Assembly (NCBI GenBank): GCA_965215475.1
Contig: OZ244061.1
Coordinates: 62,001 to 126,000 of the forward strand
Reading direction: 5' to 3'
Length of the DNA: 64,000 nt
Source of the DNA: Bin80 sp965215475
GTDB lineage: Bacteria; Bacteroidota; Rhodothermia; Rhodothermales; Bin80
Program-made: the position numbers and the translations under genes
In this document: one piece after another, positions 27,501-34,636 of the stretch
How positions within the stretch are numbered: the first letter of the stretch is position 1
How the letters are laid out: each line of letters starts with the position of its first letter
Notes under the pieces: generated by a model
What the model was told of the DNA's origin: nothing
What the model saw: the letters and a program-made list of their open reading frames with translations, nothing else
Databases searched by the model: none

Positions 27501-27815
27501 CGATGGCCTGATAAGAAATTTGATTCTTGGTATACCCAAAATACCAAGCGCAAGTTGCGTCAGGGATTTGGGCGTCTAATGCGGAGTGATCGTGATGAAG
27601 GAGTATTTATTATGATGGATAGCCGTATTCTTAATGATGCCAGAATGAGAGCTTGTAAAGAAGCCATCCCTGTATTACTCAATTCAAAATTTGAGTCTGC
27701 TCTTAAACTTGCTGAATGGGCTGTTAAACGTTGTGGGCTTTCCCCTGAACTTGAAGAACGGGGTATTGATATGAAGACGTCTTATCAGCAAATAGAATGG
27801 ATACTCAATCAGTAA
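24543..27815 (+). CDS. XPD/DinG-like Fe-S helicase with a dead DnaQ-like N-terminal domain
   Basis: The 1,090-aa protein has DinG/XPD helicase features. Walker A GTGTGKT is near residue 324. Four cysteines for an Fe-S cluster are C415 (NYLC), C489, C494 and C500. The DEAD-type box is IIDEADQF at 539, and the late block WTGVDFPG leads to LRQGFGRLMRS. Residues ~10-170 align with a DEDDh exonuclease (FTTGRDPSRDSILHIA, then VNPEETI, RRTGIST, LVDL). The catalytic D and E of DxE appear as H and F, and the later D/H positions are also changed. The start is ATG 24543; the open frame upstream lies inside IS66. Such helicases act on R-loops or DNA ends; here a role in repair or defence is inferred. The IS66 insertion separates the ATG from its upstream GAGG. 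Confidence 0.85.
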   Translation: MSENSHKPVRFAIAHLFTTGRDPSRDSILHIACKRYSEKSSPQINDWIVNPEETIKKRVWRRTGISTKQAKDAPLWDEIRDKVLSFLEDIDVIFVRNSDIAAEWFEGIVYRDKTAPTLVDLNEMYQFFLPEEPVPYSDAALIDLGTSMRPSEGDRKLHKILAEMTCILDRILEIILSREKINTKTYHPVYSLFAWALSVDENQSSFHALFKIVTGATRIQWAKRAWIEGIYYDNPVKLKEDELRKFIKNWSPSNLIEEDRKPFDENYTRTNPIRDEGLRLCYELADKSRSVEGKKLDRREEQREYSRFIQRAINIGGSYAIEAGTGTGKTLGYLIPACEHLRENEDRQVIVATATINLMDQIVTKEWLNHGLYSSKLHQYGQYGLMDQIVTKEWTNLASHDLRIATLKGKRNYLCTSALKRLFNTLNSVENEQDKSQKEIHSDDRLAWLCLFQILTRNNGQWDNVDDFTKKYPRISKEFEVDLDAESACKPKLCRMGKHCSFPQAVRRAQFAHVLITNHHKLTKLDDEIRKRASVCIIDEADQFPDNLRNALSESLSKKDMIDFAHRVAGTKKRRGFVQILRDGLKETRSKCESALESLSKIEDLDDLKSELSEILSEKDMIDFDRRMARTEERRDFVQILCDKLEKTQSMCERALDSPILSKIEKSCHQVIKYLWNSTKDSAETKEKRWKDLHQNRKEILKKTLEKLAEKFCNIEKQFCTIGLEWRQIEQFTPKIFGVRKTEFFDRINTYIYDAEEFGAIANSLISAIASNEFVVTYDQKAFDWMITKIPFSIANNVKSITGSFETVVLTSGTLYVDETLDLLSLELLDDEEASKDLFVADSKIMSPFNYHRKVCGASTPFIVGFNYKFPNKKWEHQILAAIALQSLVLDGRTLVLFNNWAEMQKMYKRIYPVFQKFGIPLLLQDRVGSSEAIIQEFAGLEESVLFGTGRFWTGVDFPGPTLTQLMIVRLPNKDWTSPLVVERRERWPDKKFDSWYTQNTKRKLRQGFGRLMRSDRDEGVFIMMDSRILNDARMRACKEAIPVLLNSKFESALKLAEWAVKRCGLSPELEERGIDMKTSYQQIEWILNQ
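25614..25724 (+). repeat. 81-bp in-frame duplication inside the helicase gene
   Basis: The 30 bases at 25614-25643 recur without change at 25695-25724, encoding LMDQIVTKEW twice, 27 codons apart. Compared with the usual DinG spacing between the strand after Walker A and the NYLC cysteine, the extra 27 residues look like a recent tandem duplication or insertion that kept the frame. Confidence 0.85.
26199..26537 (+). repeat. Diverged tandem repeat inside the helicase gene
   Basis: Two blocks of about 155 bp (26199-26351 and 26379-26537, period 180 bp) encode related helical segments after the DEAD box: LSKKDMIDFAHRVAGTKKRR and LSEKDMIDFDRRMARTEERR, each followed by FVQIL, a C-E-x-AL segment and SKIE. 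This is an older duplication that enlarges the region between helicase domains, where XPD-type proteins carry their arch domain. Confidence 0.8.
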
Positions 27816-28057
27816 CTTACTCATCAGGGAGCACTTCGCTTGATGATTTAACGGTTGCAGGATTACCACCGTTTCGGGATGATCATATTATTTTCTGACG
27901 CCTGCCCAGTTACTGTGGTTGGATATACAAGCATACTCCAGCTCTCCTACTCTAGGGAACTGCGAATCAGAATCATTCGTGTAATCTTAAATGCGGCCGA
28001 CTTTGCCGGTCGTCTGGTGAAGCAGGAAATATTCCTGCAGATTTTACGTCGTAGATC
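27816..28057 (+). other. Gap between helicase and ImmA/IrrE gene
   Basis: This 242-bp stretch holds no convincing gene. A 68-codon frame (27855-28061) overlaps the next start, has no family likeness and is treated as chance. It probably carries the promoter for the XRE-ImmA/PIN pair, but I could not define one. Confidence 0.4.
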
Positions 28058-29206
28058 ATGACTCGTGTTTCTGTATCTCCCGAAATACTCAATTGGGCTT
28101 GTGAACGAGCAGGTCATGATGTAAGGTACTTTGCAGAAAAAATACCACAACTCATATCCTGGGTTAAGCAAGAAAAGCAGCCAACGCTAAAACAGTTAGA
28201 AAAGCTAGCTCACGTTACTCACACTCCATTCGGCTATCTATTTCTACCTACTCCTCCAAAGGAGCTGCTTCCTGTTCCAGATTATCGTACTCTGTCAGAG
28301 GGCTCCAGTTGTAGACCGAGTCCAGATCTACTTGACACGATCCATGCAATGCAACGCCGGCAAGATTGGTTACGTGAGTCTCTGATTGAAGATGGAATTC
28401 AGCCACTTGATTTCGTGGCAAGTGCACATTTATCTGATGATCCTGAAGAGGTGGGACGTGAAGTTCGAAGAACACTTGGTTTAGCAGATGGTTGGGCAGA
28501 AAGTATCCATACTTGGCAGAATGCTGTCGGTGAATTGCGCCGGTTGATTGAGGAGATTGGTGTAATGGCCGTGATTAATGGCGTGGTAGAGAATAACACA
28601 CATCGCAGGTTGAAAGTTGAAGAATTTCGAGGCTTTGCGCTCTCTGACCCTTATGCACCTCTTATCTTCGTTAATGGCGTAGATGCCAAGTCAGCGCAGA
28701 TGTTCACACTTGCTCACGAGTTAGTACATATTTGGCTCGGTAAAAAGGGGCTTTCTGGCTTTGAAATGTTGTTTCCCGGAGGGACGAATGTAGAGAAGTG
28801 GTGCAACCAAGCAGCGTCGGAGCTTTTGGTGCCAGCCGAAGAACTTCGCATGCACTGGGACGGGGTTAAGTACCAAGAGAGTCCCTTCAAAGTACTAGCC
28901 CGAATATTTAAGGTAAGCCCCGTGGTTGCTGCACGAAGATCCCTTGATTTGAAATTCATCTCGCGCTCCGCATTCTTTAGTTTTTATGATGATTACGTTG
29001 GACGCGAGCGCGGAGATAGCATCAAGCCAAGCGATGGTAATTTCTTTAATACTCAGAATTCACGTGTCGGCAAACTGTTTGCGATACAGGCCTTTCGGGC
29101 AGCGAAAGAAGGTCGAATCCAATTCAAAGAAGCTTTTGATCTCACGGGATTGCATGGAGATTCCCTCCAAAAATACGTCAAGAAACTGGGGGGAGATTTT
29201 TCATAG
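28058..29206 (+). CDS. XRE / ImmA-IrrE family metalloprotease-regulator
   Basis: The 382-aa protein begins with a helix-turn-helix-like region (residues ~1-60: LNWACERAGHD, ISWVKQEKQPTLKQLEKLA, THTPFGYLFLP). It then has the ImmA/IrrE zinc peptidase domain with HELVH at 220-224 and a downstream E in the NQAASELLVPAEEL helix. Family members cleave phage or transposon repressors, or control partner toxins. The gene is followed after 2 bp by a DUF4411 PIN protein. This pairing is a recurrent toxin-antitoxin arrangement in which the XRE-ImmA protein is thought to be the antitoxin. ATG 28058 fits the family N-terminus MTRVSVSPEIL. Confidence 0.92.
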   Translation: MTRVSVSPEILNWACERAGHDVRYFAEKIPQLISWVKQEKQPTLKQLEKLAHVTHTPFGYLFLPTPPKELLPVPDYRTLSEGSSCRPSPDLLDTIHAMQRRQDWLRESLIEDGIQPLDFVASAHLSDDPEEVGREVRRTLGLADGWAESIHTWQNAVGELRRLIEEIGVMAVINGVVENNTHRRLKVEEFRGFALSDPYAPLIFVNGVDAKSAQMFTLAHELVHIWLGKKGLSGFEMLFPGGTNVEKWCNQAASELLVPAEELRMHWDGVKYQESPFKVLARIFKVSPVVAARRSLDLKFISRSAFFSFYDDYVGRERGDSIKPSDGNFFNTQNSRVGKLFAIQAFRAAKEGRIQFKEAFDLTGLHGDSLQKYVKKLGGDFS

Positions 29207-29208
29207 CG

Positions 29209-29727
29209 ATGGATTCTATTTATTTGATTGACTCCAATGTCTTCATCACGGCCAAGAATCTGTATGATTCCTTTGATATTTGTCCAGGCTTTTGGAAGGG
29301 TGTCATTCATCATTACCGAAATGGGCGTATCTTCAGTCTTGATAGGGTTCGCAGCGAACTTGTCGTTGAAAAAAAAACGGAACAGCTATTGAAATGGACG
29401 AAAAATGTTGTTCCTAAAGAATTCTTTCATTCGTCTGGCATAGATGAGGTAATACAATCCTATGCGGATATTATATTGTGGGTAGAGCGAAATTCGCAGT
29501 ATTTTGAGAGCGCAAAGAAAAAATTTGCTGTCGGTGCCGATGGCTGGCTTGTGGCGTATGCGCAAATTAGAAATATGACGGTCGTTACCAGTGAACAGCC
29601 TGCACCAAGTTCCAAGAGGAAAATCAAGCTGCCCGATGTATGCAATCAGTTTGGAGTACGCTGGGTAGATACATTCTCAATGCTCCGATCCTTGAATATT
29701 CAGTTTGATTTGCAGAAAACAGACTAA
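29209..29727 (+). CDS. DUF4411 PIN-domain toxin
   Basis: The 172-aa product fits the DUF4411 branch of PIN-domain RNases: YLIDSNVFI (Asp8) at the N-terminus, an acidic position in RVRSELV, GADGWLVAYAQ (Asp) and the strand TVVTSEQ. PIN domains cleave RNA, often tRNA or rRNA, using a cluster of acidic residues and metal ions; the target here is not known. It lies 2 bp behind the XRE-ImmA/IrrE gene, so they are translated together and probably form a toxin-antitoxin pair. Both genes follow the helicase on the same strand, which could make the three a mobile defence or stress module. Confidence 0.9.
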   Translation: MDSIYLIDSNVFITAKNLYDSFDICPGFWKGVIHHYRNGRIFSLDRVRSELVVEKKTEQLLKWTKNVVPKEFFHSSGIDEVIQSYADIILWVERNSQYFESAKKKFAVGADGWLVAYAQIRNMTVVTSEQPAPSSKRKIKLPDVCNQFGVRWVDTFSMLRSLNIQFDLQKTD

Positions 29728-30108
29728 TATACGAAAGGGCAGCCCTTGATTCAATCAGACTTTGGCAAATAGAATTCGTAGATATTTCTAATCTCCTCGC
29801 AGTAGACTCTGAGGCAGTTTTATCTAAGCAACAAAGTTTGAGAAGAGTTTATGTTGATTTTTTTGGGTTTAGATGAAAATCATCACAGAAAAATAGAATC
29901 CTCCCCTGTCCGCGATGTTGATTCTTTAACCAGTCTACAAAAACGTAGTACTAGTCTAGTTAAATCAATTGTACGATTGGGAACTGGTTTCAAACATCAA
30001 GTAAAGTATCTCATTTTGTTCAACTGGTCAGGATGTTCGTGATGAAAGGCACATCCTGTTCACTAGTTGGTATCATTGGCTGAGGTAGGTAACCATTCAA
30101 ATTGAATC
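29728..30108 (+). other. Leader region upstream of the branched-chain operon
   Basis: No gene is supported in these 381 bp. A 63-codon frame (29851-30042) starts in an AT-rich tract and has no family likeness. A hairpin with an 8-bp stem, CAGGATGT (30029-30036) and ACATCCTG (30051-30058), lies 50 bp before the ilvB start. It has no T-tract, so it may be a regulatory structure rather than a terminator. The operon promoter must lie in this stretch. Confidence 0.4.
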
Positions 30109-31908
30109 ATGACTTACGACGAACACACAAAGGTACACCCCGTAACTAAGGGCGATTCTCTTCCAGAGGTCCGACCCGCAATCACAAGCACAAGTCAAGT
30201 GATGTCAGGTGCCGAGATTCTTCTTCGTTCTCTTGAAGCGGAGGGGGTCAATATTATTTTTGGACATCCAGGTGGTGCGGTAATCAAGGTGTATGATGAG
30301 ATGCATCGGATTAATCCTGAGTTCCAACATATCTTGGTTCGACATGAACAGGGAGGAACGCATGCAGCAGAGGGATATGCAAAGGCAACAGGAAAGGTTG
30401 GGACCGTTCTCGTGACCAGTGGGCCGGGGGCCACAAATACCGTCACTGGAATTGCGGATGCATACATGGACTCCGTGCCGATCGTTGTCTTTACTGGACA
30501 AGTTCCCACCGGGCTGATCGGGAATGATGCATTTCAAGAGTGTGATGCAGTAGGAATTACACGCTCAATCACCAAGCATAGTTATTTAGTACGAGATATC
30601 AATGATCTTGCACGAACGGTGAAAGAGGCGTATCACATTGCTCGAACTGGCCGCCCAGGTCCAGTATTGGTGGACCTGCCAAAGGATGTTCTGTTGGCAG
30701 AGGCTCCATTTCAATACCCGGAAACCGTGAATATGAGAGGATATGCGGTCCCAGAAGCAGTTCGTCCAGAAAAACTACAGCGAGCAGCACGAATGATCGC
30801 GGAGTCAAAACGGCCACTACTCTATGTTGGTGGTGGTGCCGTAAACAGTGATGCATCCAAAAGCCTGACGGAGCTTGCACGGCATACGAAGATTCCAGTA
30901 ACGACGACTCTTCATGGACTTGGAGGATTTCCCGAAGAAGATCCCCTTTCCCTCCGAATGTTGGGAATGCATGGAACATGGTGGGCAAATCAGGCCGTAC
31001 AGCACTGCGATCTGATTATTGCGGTTGGAGCTCGATTTGATGACCGAGTAACGGGGAAACTGGATTCATGGGCCCCCCATGCAAAAGTGATTCATATTGA
31101 AATTGATCAGTCATGTATCTCGAAAAATGTATTTGCAGATTGTGCAATATTGGGAGATGTGAAAACGGTCTTGAACCGACTCATCCCTCTGGTAGACCCG
31201 AAGGATACAACAGAATGGCTCAATCAAATTGATACGTGGCGCCAGGAATGCCCGCTGCAGTATCAGAAGGATGGGAAATTACATGCGCAAGGTGTAATTG
31301 AACAGTTACGTGATAAAACAGAAGGGGATGCGGTTGTAATTACTGACGTAGGGCAGCATCAAATGTGGTCCGCCCAGTATTTTCGCTTTCTTCATCCTCG
31401 CACCCATATTACCAGCGGCGGACTGGGTACAATGGGATTCGGTATGCCTGCAGCAATGGGAGCTGCTTTTGGGATGCGTGAGATTGGATCTTCTCGGCCC
31501 GTGGTGTGCATTAGCGGAGATGGTGGATTTGTGATGAATGCACAGGAAATGAGCGTGGCAGCTGCACATAAGCTCCCTCTGAAGCTTGCTGTAATCAATA
31601 ATCGCTTCCTGGGAATGGTACGTCAGTGGCAGGAACTCTTCCACATGGAAAGATATAGTCATACCGATCTTTCAGATACGAATCCGGATTTTGTGAAACT
31701 CGCGGAAGCTCATCATTGTGTTGGCCTTCGAGCAAGTACTCCAGAAGAAGCAAAAGAGATTATTGATGAAGCATGGAAAGTCACGGATCGGCCAGTCCTA
31801 ATGGAGTTCTCCGTTGCAAAAGAGGAAATGGTCTTCCCAATGGTTCCTGCCGGAGCAGCAACCGGAGATATGATCACAGATCGAATGACACCAAATTCCT
31901 TTGTCTGA
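30109..31908 (+). CDS. ilvB: Acetolactate synthase, large (catalytic) subunit
   Basis: This ThDP enzyme condenses pyruvate with pyruvate or 2-oxobutyrate, the first shared step to valine, leucine and isoleucine. The 599-aa product shows FGHPGGAVIKVYDEM, the ThDP glutamate in RHEQGGTHAAEGYA, the FAD/central domain and the GDGGFVMNAQEM...INN cofactor motif in the C-terminal third. The first ~30 residues are a non-conserved extension, so a later start is possible. It is the first gene of an eight-gene operon; ilvN follows with at most a 31-bp gap. Regulation by a leader structure is possible but unproven. Confidence 0.95.
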   Translation: MTYDEHTKVHPVTKGDSLPEVRPAITSTSQVMSGAEILLRSLEAEGVNIIFGHPGGAVIKVYDEMHRINPEFQHILVRHEQGGTHAAEGYAKATGKVGTVLVTSGPGATNTVTGIADAYMDSVPIVVFTGQVPTGLIGNDAFQECDAVGITRSITKHSYLVRDINDLARTVKEAYHIARTGRPGPVLVDLPKDVLLAEAPFQYPETVNMRGYAVPEAVRPEKLQRAARMIAESKRPLLYVGGGAVNSDASKSLTELARHTKIPVTTTLHGLGGFPEEDPLSLRMLGMHGTWWANQAVQHCDLIIAVGARFDDRVTGKLDSWAPHAKVIHIEIDQSCISKNVFADCAILGDVKTVLNRLIPLVDPKDTTEWLNQIDTWRQECPLQYQKDGKLHAQGVIEQLRDKTEGDAVVITDVGQHQMWSAQYFRFLHPRTHITSGGLGTMGFGMPAAMGAAFGMREIGSSRPVVCISGDGGFVMNAQEMSVAAAHKLPLKLAVINNRFLGMVRQWQELFHMERYSHTDLSDTNPDFVKLAEAHHCVGLRASTPEEAKEIIDEAWKVTDRPVLMEFSVAKEEMVFPMVPAGAATGDMITDRMTPNSFV

Positions 31909-31939
31909 TTGTGACAAAAAAAGTATTGAAGAAAAATTA

Positions 31940-32506
31940 ATGGAAGACTCCCTGATACTTACTCCTCAGCAAATCATCCGGAAAAAAGCTGCAGGAGAAC
32001 CGATTGATCCGGATGATAGCGAGATGATTCAAGCGCATACGATTGTAGTGCTAGTTGAGAACTCAATCGGTGCATTCATCCGTGTCATTAACATGTTTTC
32101 GGCTCGAGGATTCAATATTGATAGCGTCACCGTTGGCGTTACAGAAGATCCCAGTGTAAGCCGAATGAATATCGTTACGACAGGCAATGGACGTATCATT
32201 GCCCAAGTGCTACGACAGCTCAGCCGCCTAGTAGATACGATTGAAGTTATTGATTTGACGGATTCCGATTACGTAGAACGGGAGTTGTGCCTACTTAAGG
32301 TTTGCTATAATCAGGACTCTCGTTCCGAGATCCTTGACGTAAACGAAATCTTTCGTGGTAAGGTTGTAGATATTACGACTAAAACAATGACCTTTGAATT
32401 GCGGGGGCCTTCCCAAAAGATTGATGCGTTCATTCACATGATGGCCTCACACAAGATTGTTGAGGTAGCTCGCAGTGGCCGCGTTGCGATGAAGCGAGAT
32501 TCATAA
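31940..32506 (+). CDS. ilvN: Acetolactate synthase, small (regulatory) subunit
   Basis: The small subunit binds the large one, raises its activity and gives feedback inhibition by valine. The product has an N-terminal ACT domain (HTIVVLVENSIGAFIRVINM, RGFNIDSVTVGVTED) and the C-terminal ALS domain (RELCLLKV to GRVAMKRDS). ATG 31940 gives 188 aa. A TTG at 31901 would overlap ilvB by 8 bp and add 13 residues; coupling makes it plausible, but ATG is preferred. The extra ~30 residues before the ACT domain are unusual for ilvN/ilvH. It sits between ilvB and ilvC in the operon. Confidence 0.92.
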   Translation: MEDSLILTPQQIIRKKAAGEPIDPDDSEMIQAHTIVVLVENSIGAFIRVINMFSARGFNIDSVTVGVTEDPSVSRMNIVTTGNGRIIAQVLRQLSRLVDTIEVIDLTDSDYVERELCLLKVCYNQDSRSEILDVNEIFRGKVVDITTKTMTFELRGPSQKIDAFIHMMASHKIVEVARSGRVAMKRDS

Positions 32507-32530
32507 TTTGACTGATAATATTGAAGATAC

Positions 32531-33517
32531 ATGAGAGTACACTATAACGCAGACCCCGCGATCATTAAAGGGAAGAAGGTTGCGGTCATTGGATATGGAA
32601 GCCAAGGACATGCCCATGCATTGAATTTACAAGACAGTGGCGCAACGGTCGCGGTGGGCCTTCGTGATGGATCAAAATCCATAGAAAAGGCTCGCGAGAA
32701 AGGTCTCACAGTCATGAATATAGCCGATGCATCCGCTTGGGGAGATGTAGTGATGATCCTGATTCCGGATCAAGATCAGAAAAGAGTGTATGAAACTGAA
32801 ATTTCCAAGCATATTGTACCGGGAAAATCTTTAGGATTTGGGCATGGATTTAATGTGCATTACGGTCAGATTCAGGCACCCGACGGAGTAGATGTATTTA
32901 TGGTTGCGCCCAAGGGGCCGGGGCACCTAGTCCGCCGTACGTTTGAAGAAGGGAAGGGGACTCCTTGCCTGGTTGCCGTGGCTCAGGACGCTTCGGGGGA
33001 TGCACTGGATCTGGCGATCAGCTATGCCGATGCCATCGGTGGAACACGTGCGGGCGTGATCGAAACGAATTTCAAAGATGAAACAGAGACCGACCTGTTT
33101 GGAGAACAGGCGGTATTGTGTGGAGGATCACAGTCGCTCATTCAAGCCGGATTTGAAACCTTGGTCGAAGCAGGCTACCCCGAAGAACTTGCCTATTTTG
33201 AAGTCCTTCATGAGCTCAAACTGATCGTAGATCTCTACTATGAAGGAGGTCTTTCCTACATGAACTATTCCATCAGTGATACAGCAGAGTATGGTAATTA
33301 CTCCAGAGGGCCTCGTGTAATTGGCCCAGAAGTGAAAAATGAAATGAAGCGAATTCTCTCAGAGATCCAATCCGGTGAATTTGCCAAGGAATGGATTGCG
33401 GAATGCGAAAATGGTCAACCAACATTTCAATCCTATCGGAAAGAGACGGCTGCCCATCCCGTTGAAAAAGTAGGGCAGCGGTTACGTAAGATGATGGCCT
33501 GGCTCAGAAAGAATTAG
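32531..33517 (+). CDS. ilvC: Ketol-acid reductoisomerase (class I)
   Basis: IlvC isomerises and reduces acetolactate or acetohydroxybutyrate to the dihydroxy acids. The 328-aa product has the Rossmann motif VIGYGSQGHAHALNL. The cofactor loop VGLRDGSKSIEKA has an R and two serines where NADPH enzymes bind the phosphate, so NADPH preference is expected. The knotted C-terminal domain with DETETDLFGEQ, the metal-binding ELKLIVDLYYEGG block and YSISDTAEYG follows. The length fits class I. It starts 24 bp after ilvN. The following enzyme of the pathway, ilvD, is not in the window. Confidence 0.96.
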   Translation: MRVHYNADPAIIKGKKVAVIGYGSQGHAHALNLQDSGATVAVGLRDGSKSIEKAREKGLTVMNIADASAWGDVVMILIPDQDQKRVYETEISKHIVPGKSLGFGHGFNVHYGQIQAPDGVDVFMVAPKGPGHLVRRTFEEGKGTPCLVAVAQDASGDALDLAISYADAIGGTRAGVIETNFKDETETDLFGEQAVLCGGSQSLIQAGFETLVEAGYPEELAYFEVLHELKLIVDLYYEGGLSYMNYSISDTAEYGNYSRGPRVIGPEVKNEMKRILSEIQSGEFAKEWIAECENGQPTFQSYRKETAAHPVEKVGQRLRKMMAWLRKN

Positions 33518-33540
33518 AATTGAACAGCAAAGAGCGCAAG

Positions 33541-34611
33541 ATGTCTACATATCATATCGCGGTATTACCAGGAGATGGTATCGGACCAGAAGTAACTCTA
33601 CAAGCAGAAAGAGCCATATTGGCCGCGGCCAAAGAGTTTAATTTCAAAGTGAAGATGGAGCATTGGCCCATTGGTGGTACAGCTCTGGATCAGTTCAATA
33701 CTCCTTTCCCCGACGCAACACGCGAGGCATGCCTAGCCGCGGATGCGGTATTTCTTGGGGCAATCGGAGGGCCCAAATGGGATCATGAAACTGGATCCAG
33801 GAGATGTGAAGCAGCACTCTTGTCTTTACGAAAAGCTTTAGGAGGTTATGCCAACCTACGACCAGTCATTGTGCCTGAGAGCTTAGTAGAGAGTTCTCCA
33901 CTGCGCGCCGATCGTGTGCGTGGAACCGATCTTTTGATTGTGCGAGAGCTTACGGGAGGGATATATTTTGGAAATCCACGTAGCAGTTCCCCAGAGATTG
34001 CAGCAAACTCCATGGTCTATTCACGTGATGAAATTGAACGGATCGCTCGGACTGCATTTGATCTAGCAAGAAAACGTCGCGGACGTCTTGCTTCTGTAGA
34101 TAAAGCAAATGTACTTGAAGTTTCGCAACTCTGGCGAAGTGTCGTTACAGAACTTCATCATGAGGAATATTCGGATGTAGAGATTGAGCATCTGTACATT
34201 GATAATGCTGCAATCCAGTTGATTCTTAGACCTTCTCAGTTTGATGTAATTGTGACCGGCAACTTATTCGGGGACATTCTTAGCGACTTGGCTGGAACAC
34301 TTCCTGGATCACTCGGGATTTTGCCTTCGGCAAGTGTTGGGGGGGACGTTGGACTTTTTGAGCCCGTCCACGGGAGTGCTCCCGATATAGTCGGGAAAGG
34401 CTTTGCCAATCCTGCGGGTGCGCTTCTGAGCGCGGTGATGCTGTTGCAGGGATTAGGTGAGATGGAGGCAGGAACACGTATACAGTATGGTGTTGTAGAA
34501 GCTTTGAATGATGGGATCCTTACGTGTGATTTGGGGGGAACAGCCTCAACCGTAGAATTCAGCGATGCCGTTCTTGAACGAGCATTTTCCCTTTCTTCAA
34601 CTACTGTATAA
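33541..34611 (+). CDS. leuB: 3-isopropylmalate dehydrogenase
   Basis: LeuB oxidises and decarboxylates 3-isopropylmalate with NAD and, after CimA, also methylmalate. The 356-aa product shows IAVLPGDGIGPEV, IGGPKWD, RELTGGIYFG, the VDKANVLEVSQLWR helix and the cofactor-binding EPVHGSAPDIVGKGFANP. I start at ATG 33541; the open frame runs up to a TTG at 33520. The gap to ilvC is 23 bp. It belongs to the leu half of the operon, which is unusual in putting leuB before leuA. Confidence 0.95.
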   Translation: MSTYHIAVLPGDGIGPEVTLQAERAILAAAKEFNFKVKMEHWPIGGTALDQFNTPFPDATREACLAADAVFLGAIGGPKWDHETGSRRCEAALLSLRKALGGYANLRPVIVPESLVESSPLRADRVRGTDLLIVRELTGGIYFGNPRSSSPEIAANSMVYSRDEIERIARTAFDLARKRRGRLASVDKANVLEVSQLWRSVVTELHHEEYSDVEIEHLYIDNAAIQLILRPSQFDVIVTGNLFGDILSDLAGTLPGSLGILPSASVGGDVGLFEPVHGSAPDIVGKGFANPAGALLSAVMLLQGLGEMEAGTRIQYGVVEALNDGILTCDLGGTASTVEFSDAVLERAFSLSSTTV

Positions 34612-34636
34612 TTGAAACCACTAAAGAGATCTTCGG

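Noticed and set aside
27855..28061. A 68-codon gene before the XRE-ImmA gene
   Set aside because: It overlaps the well-supported start, has no family likeness and an odd composition.
29851..30042. Leader peptide for attenuation of the ilv operon
   Set aside because: Leu, Ile and Val codons are not clustered as in an attenuator peptide, and the hairpin after it lacks a T-run.
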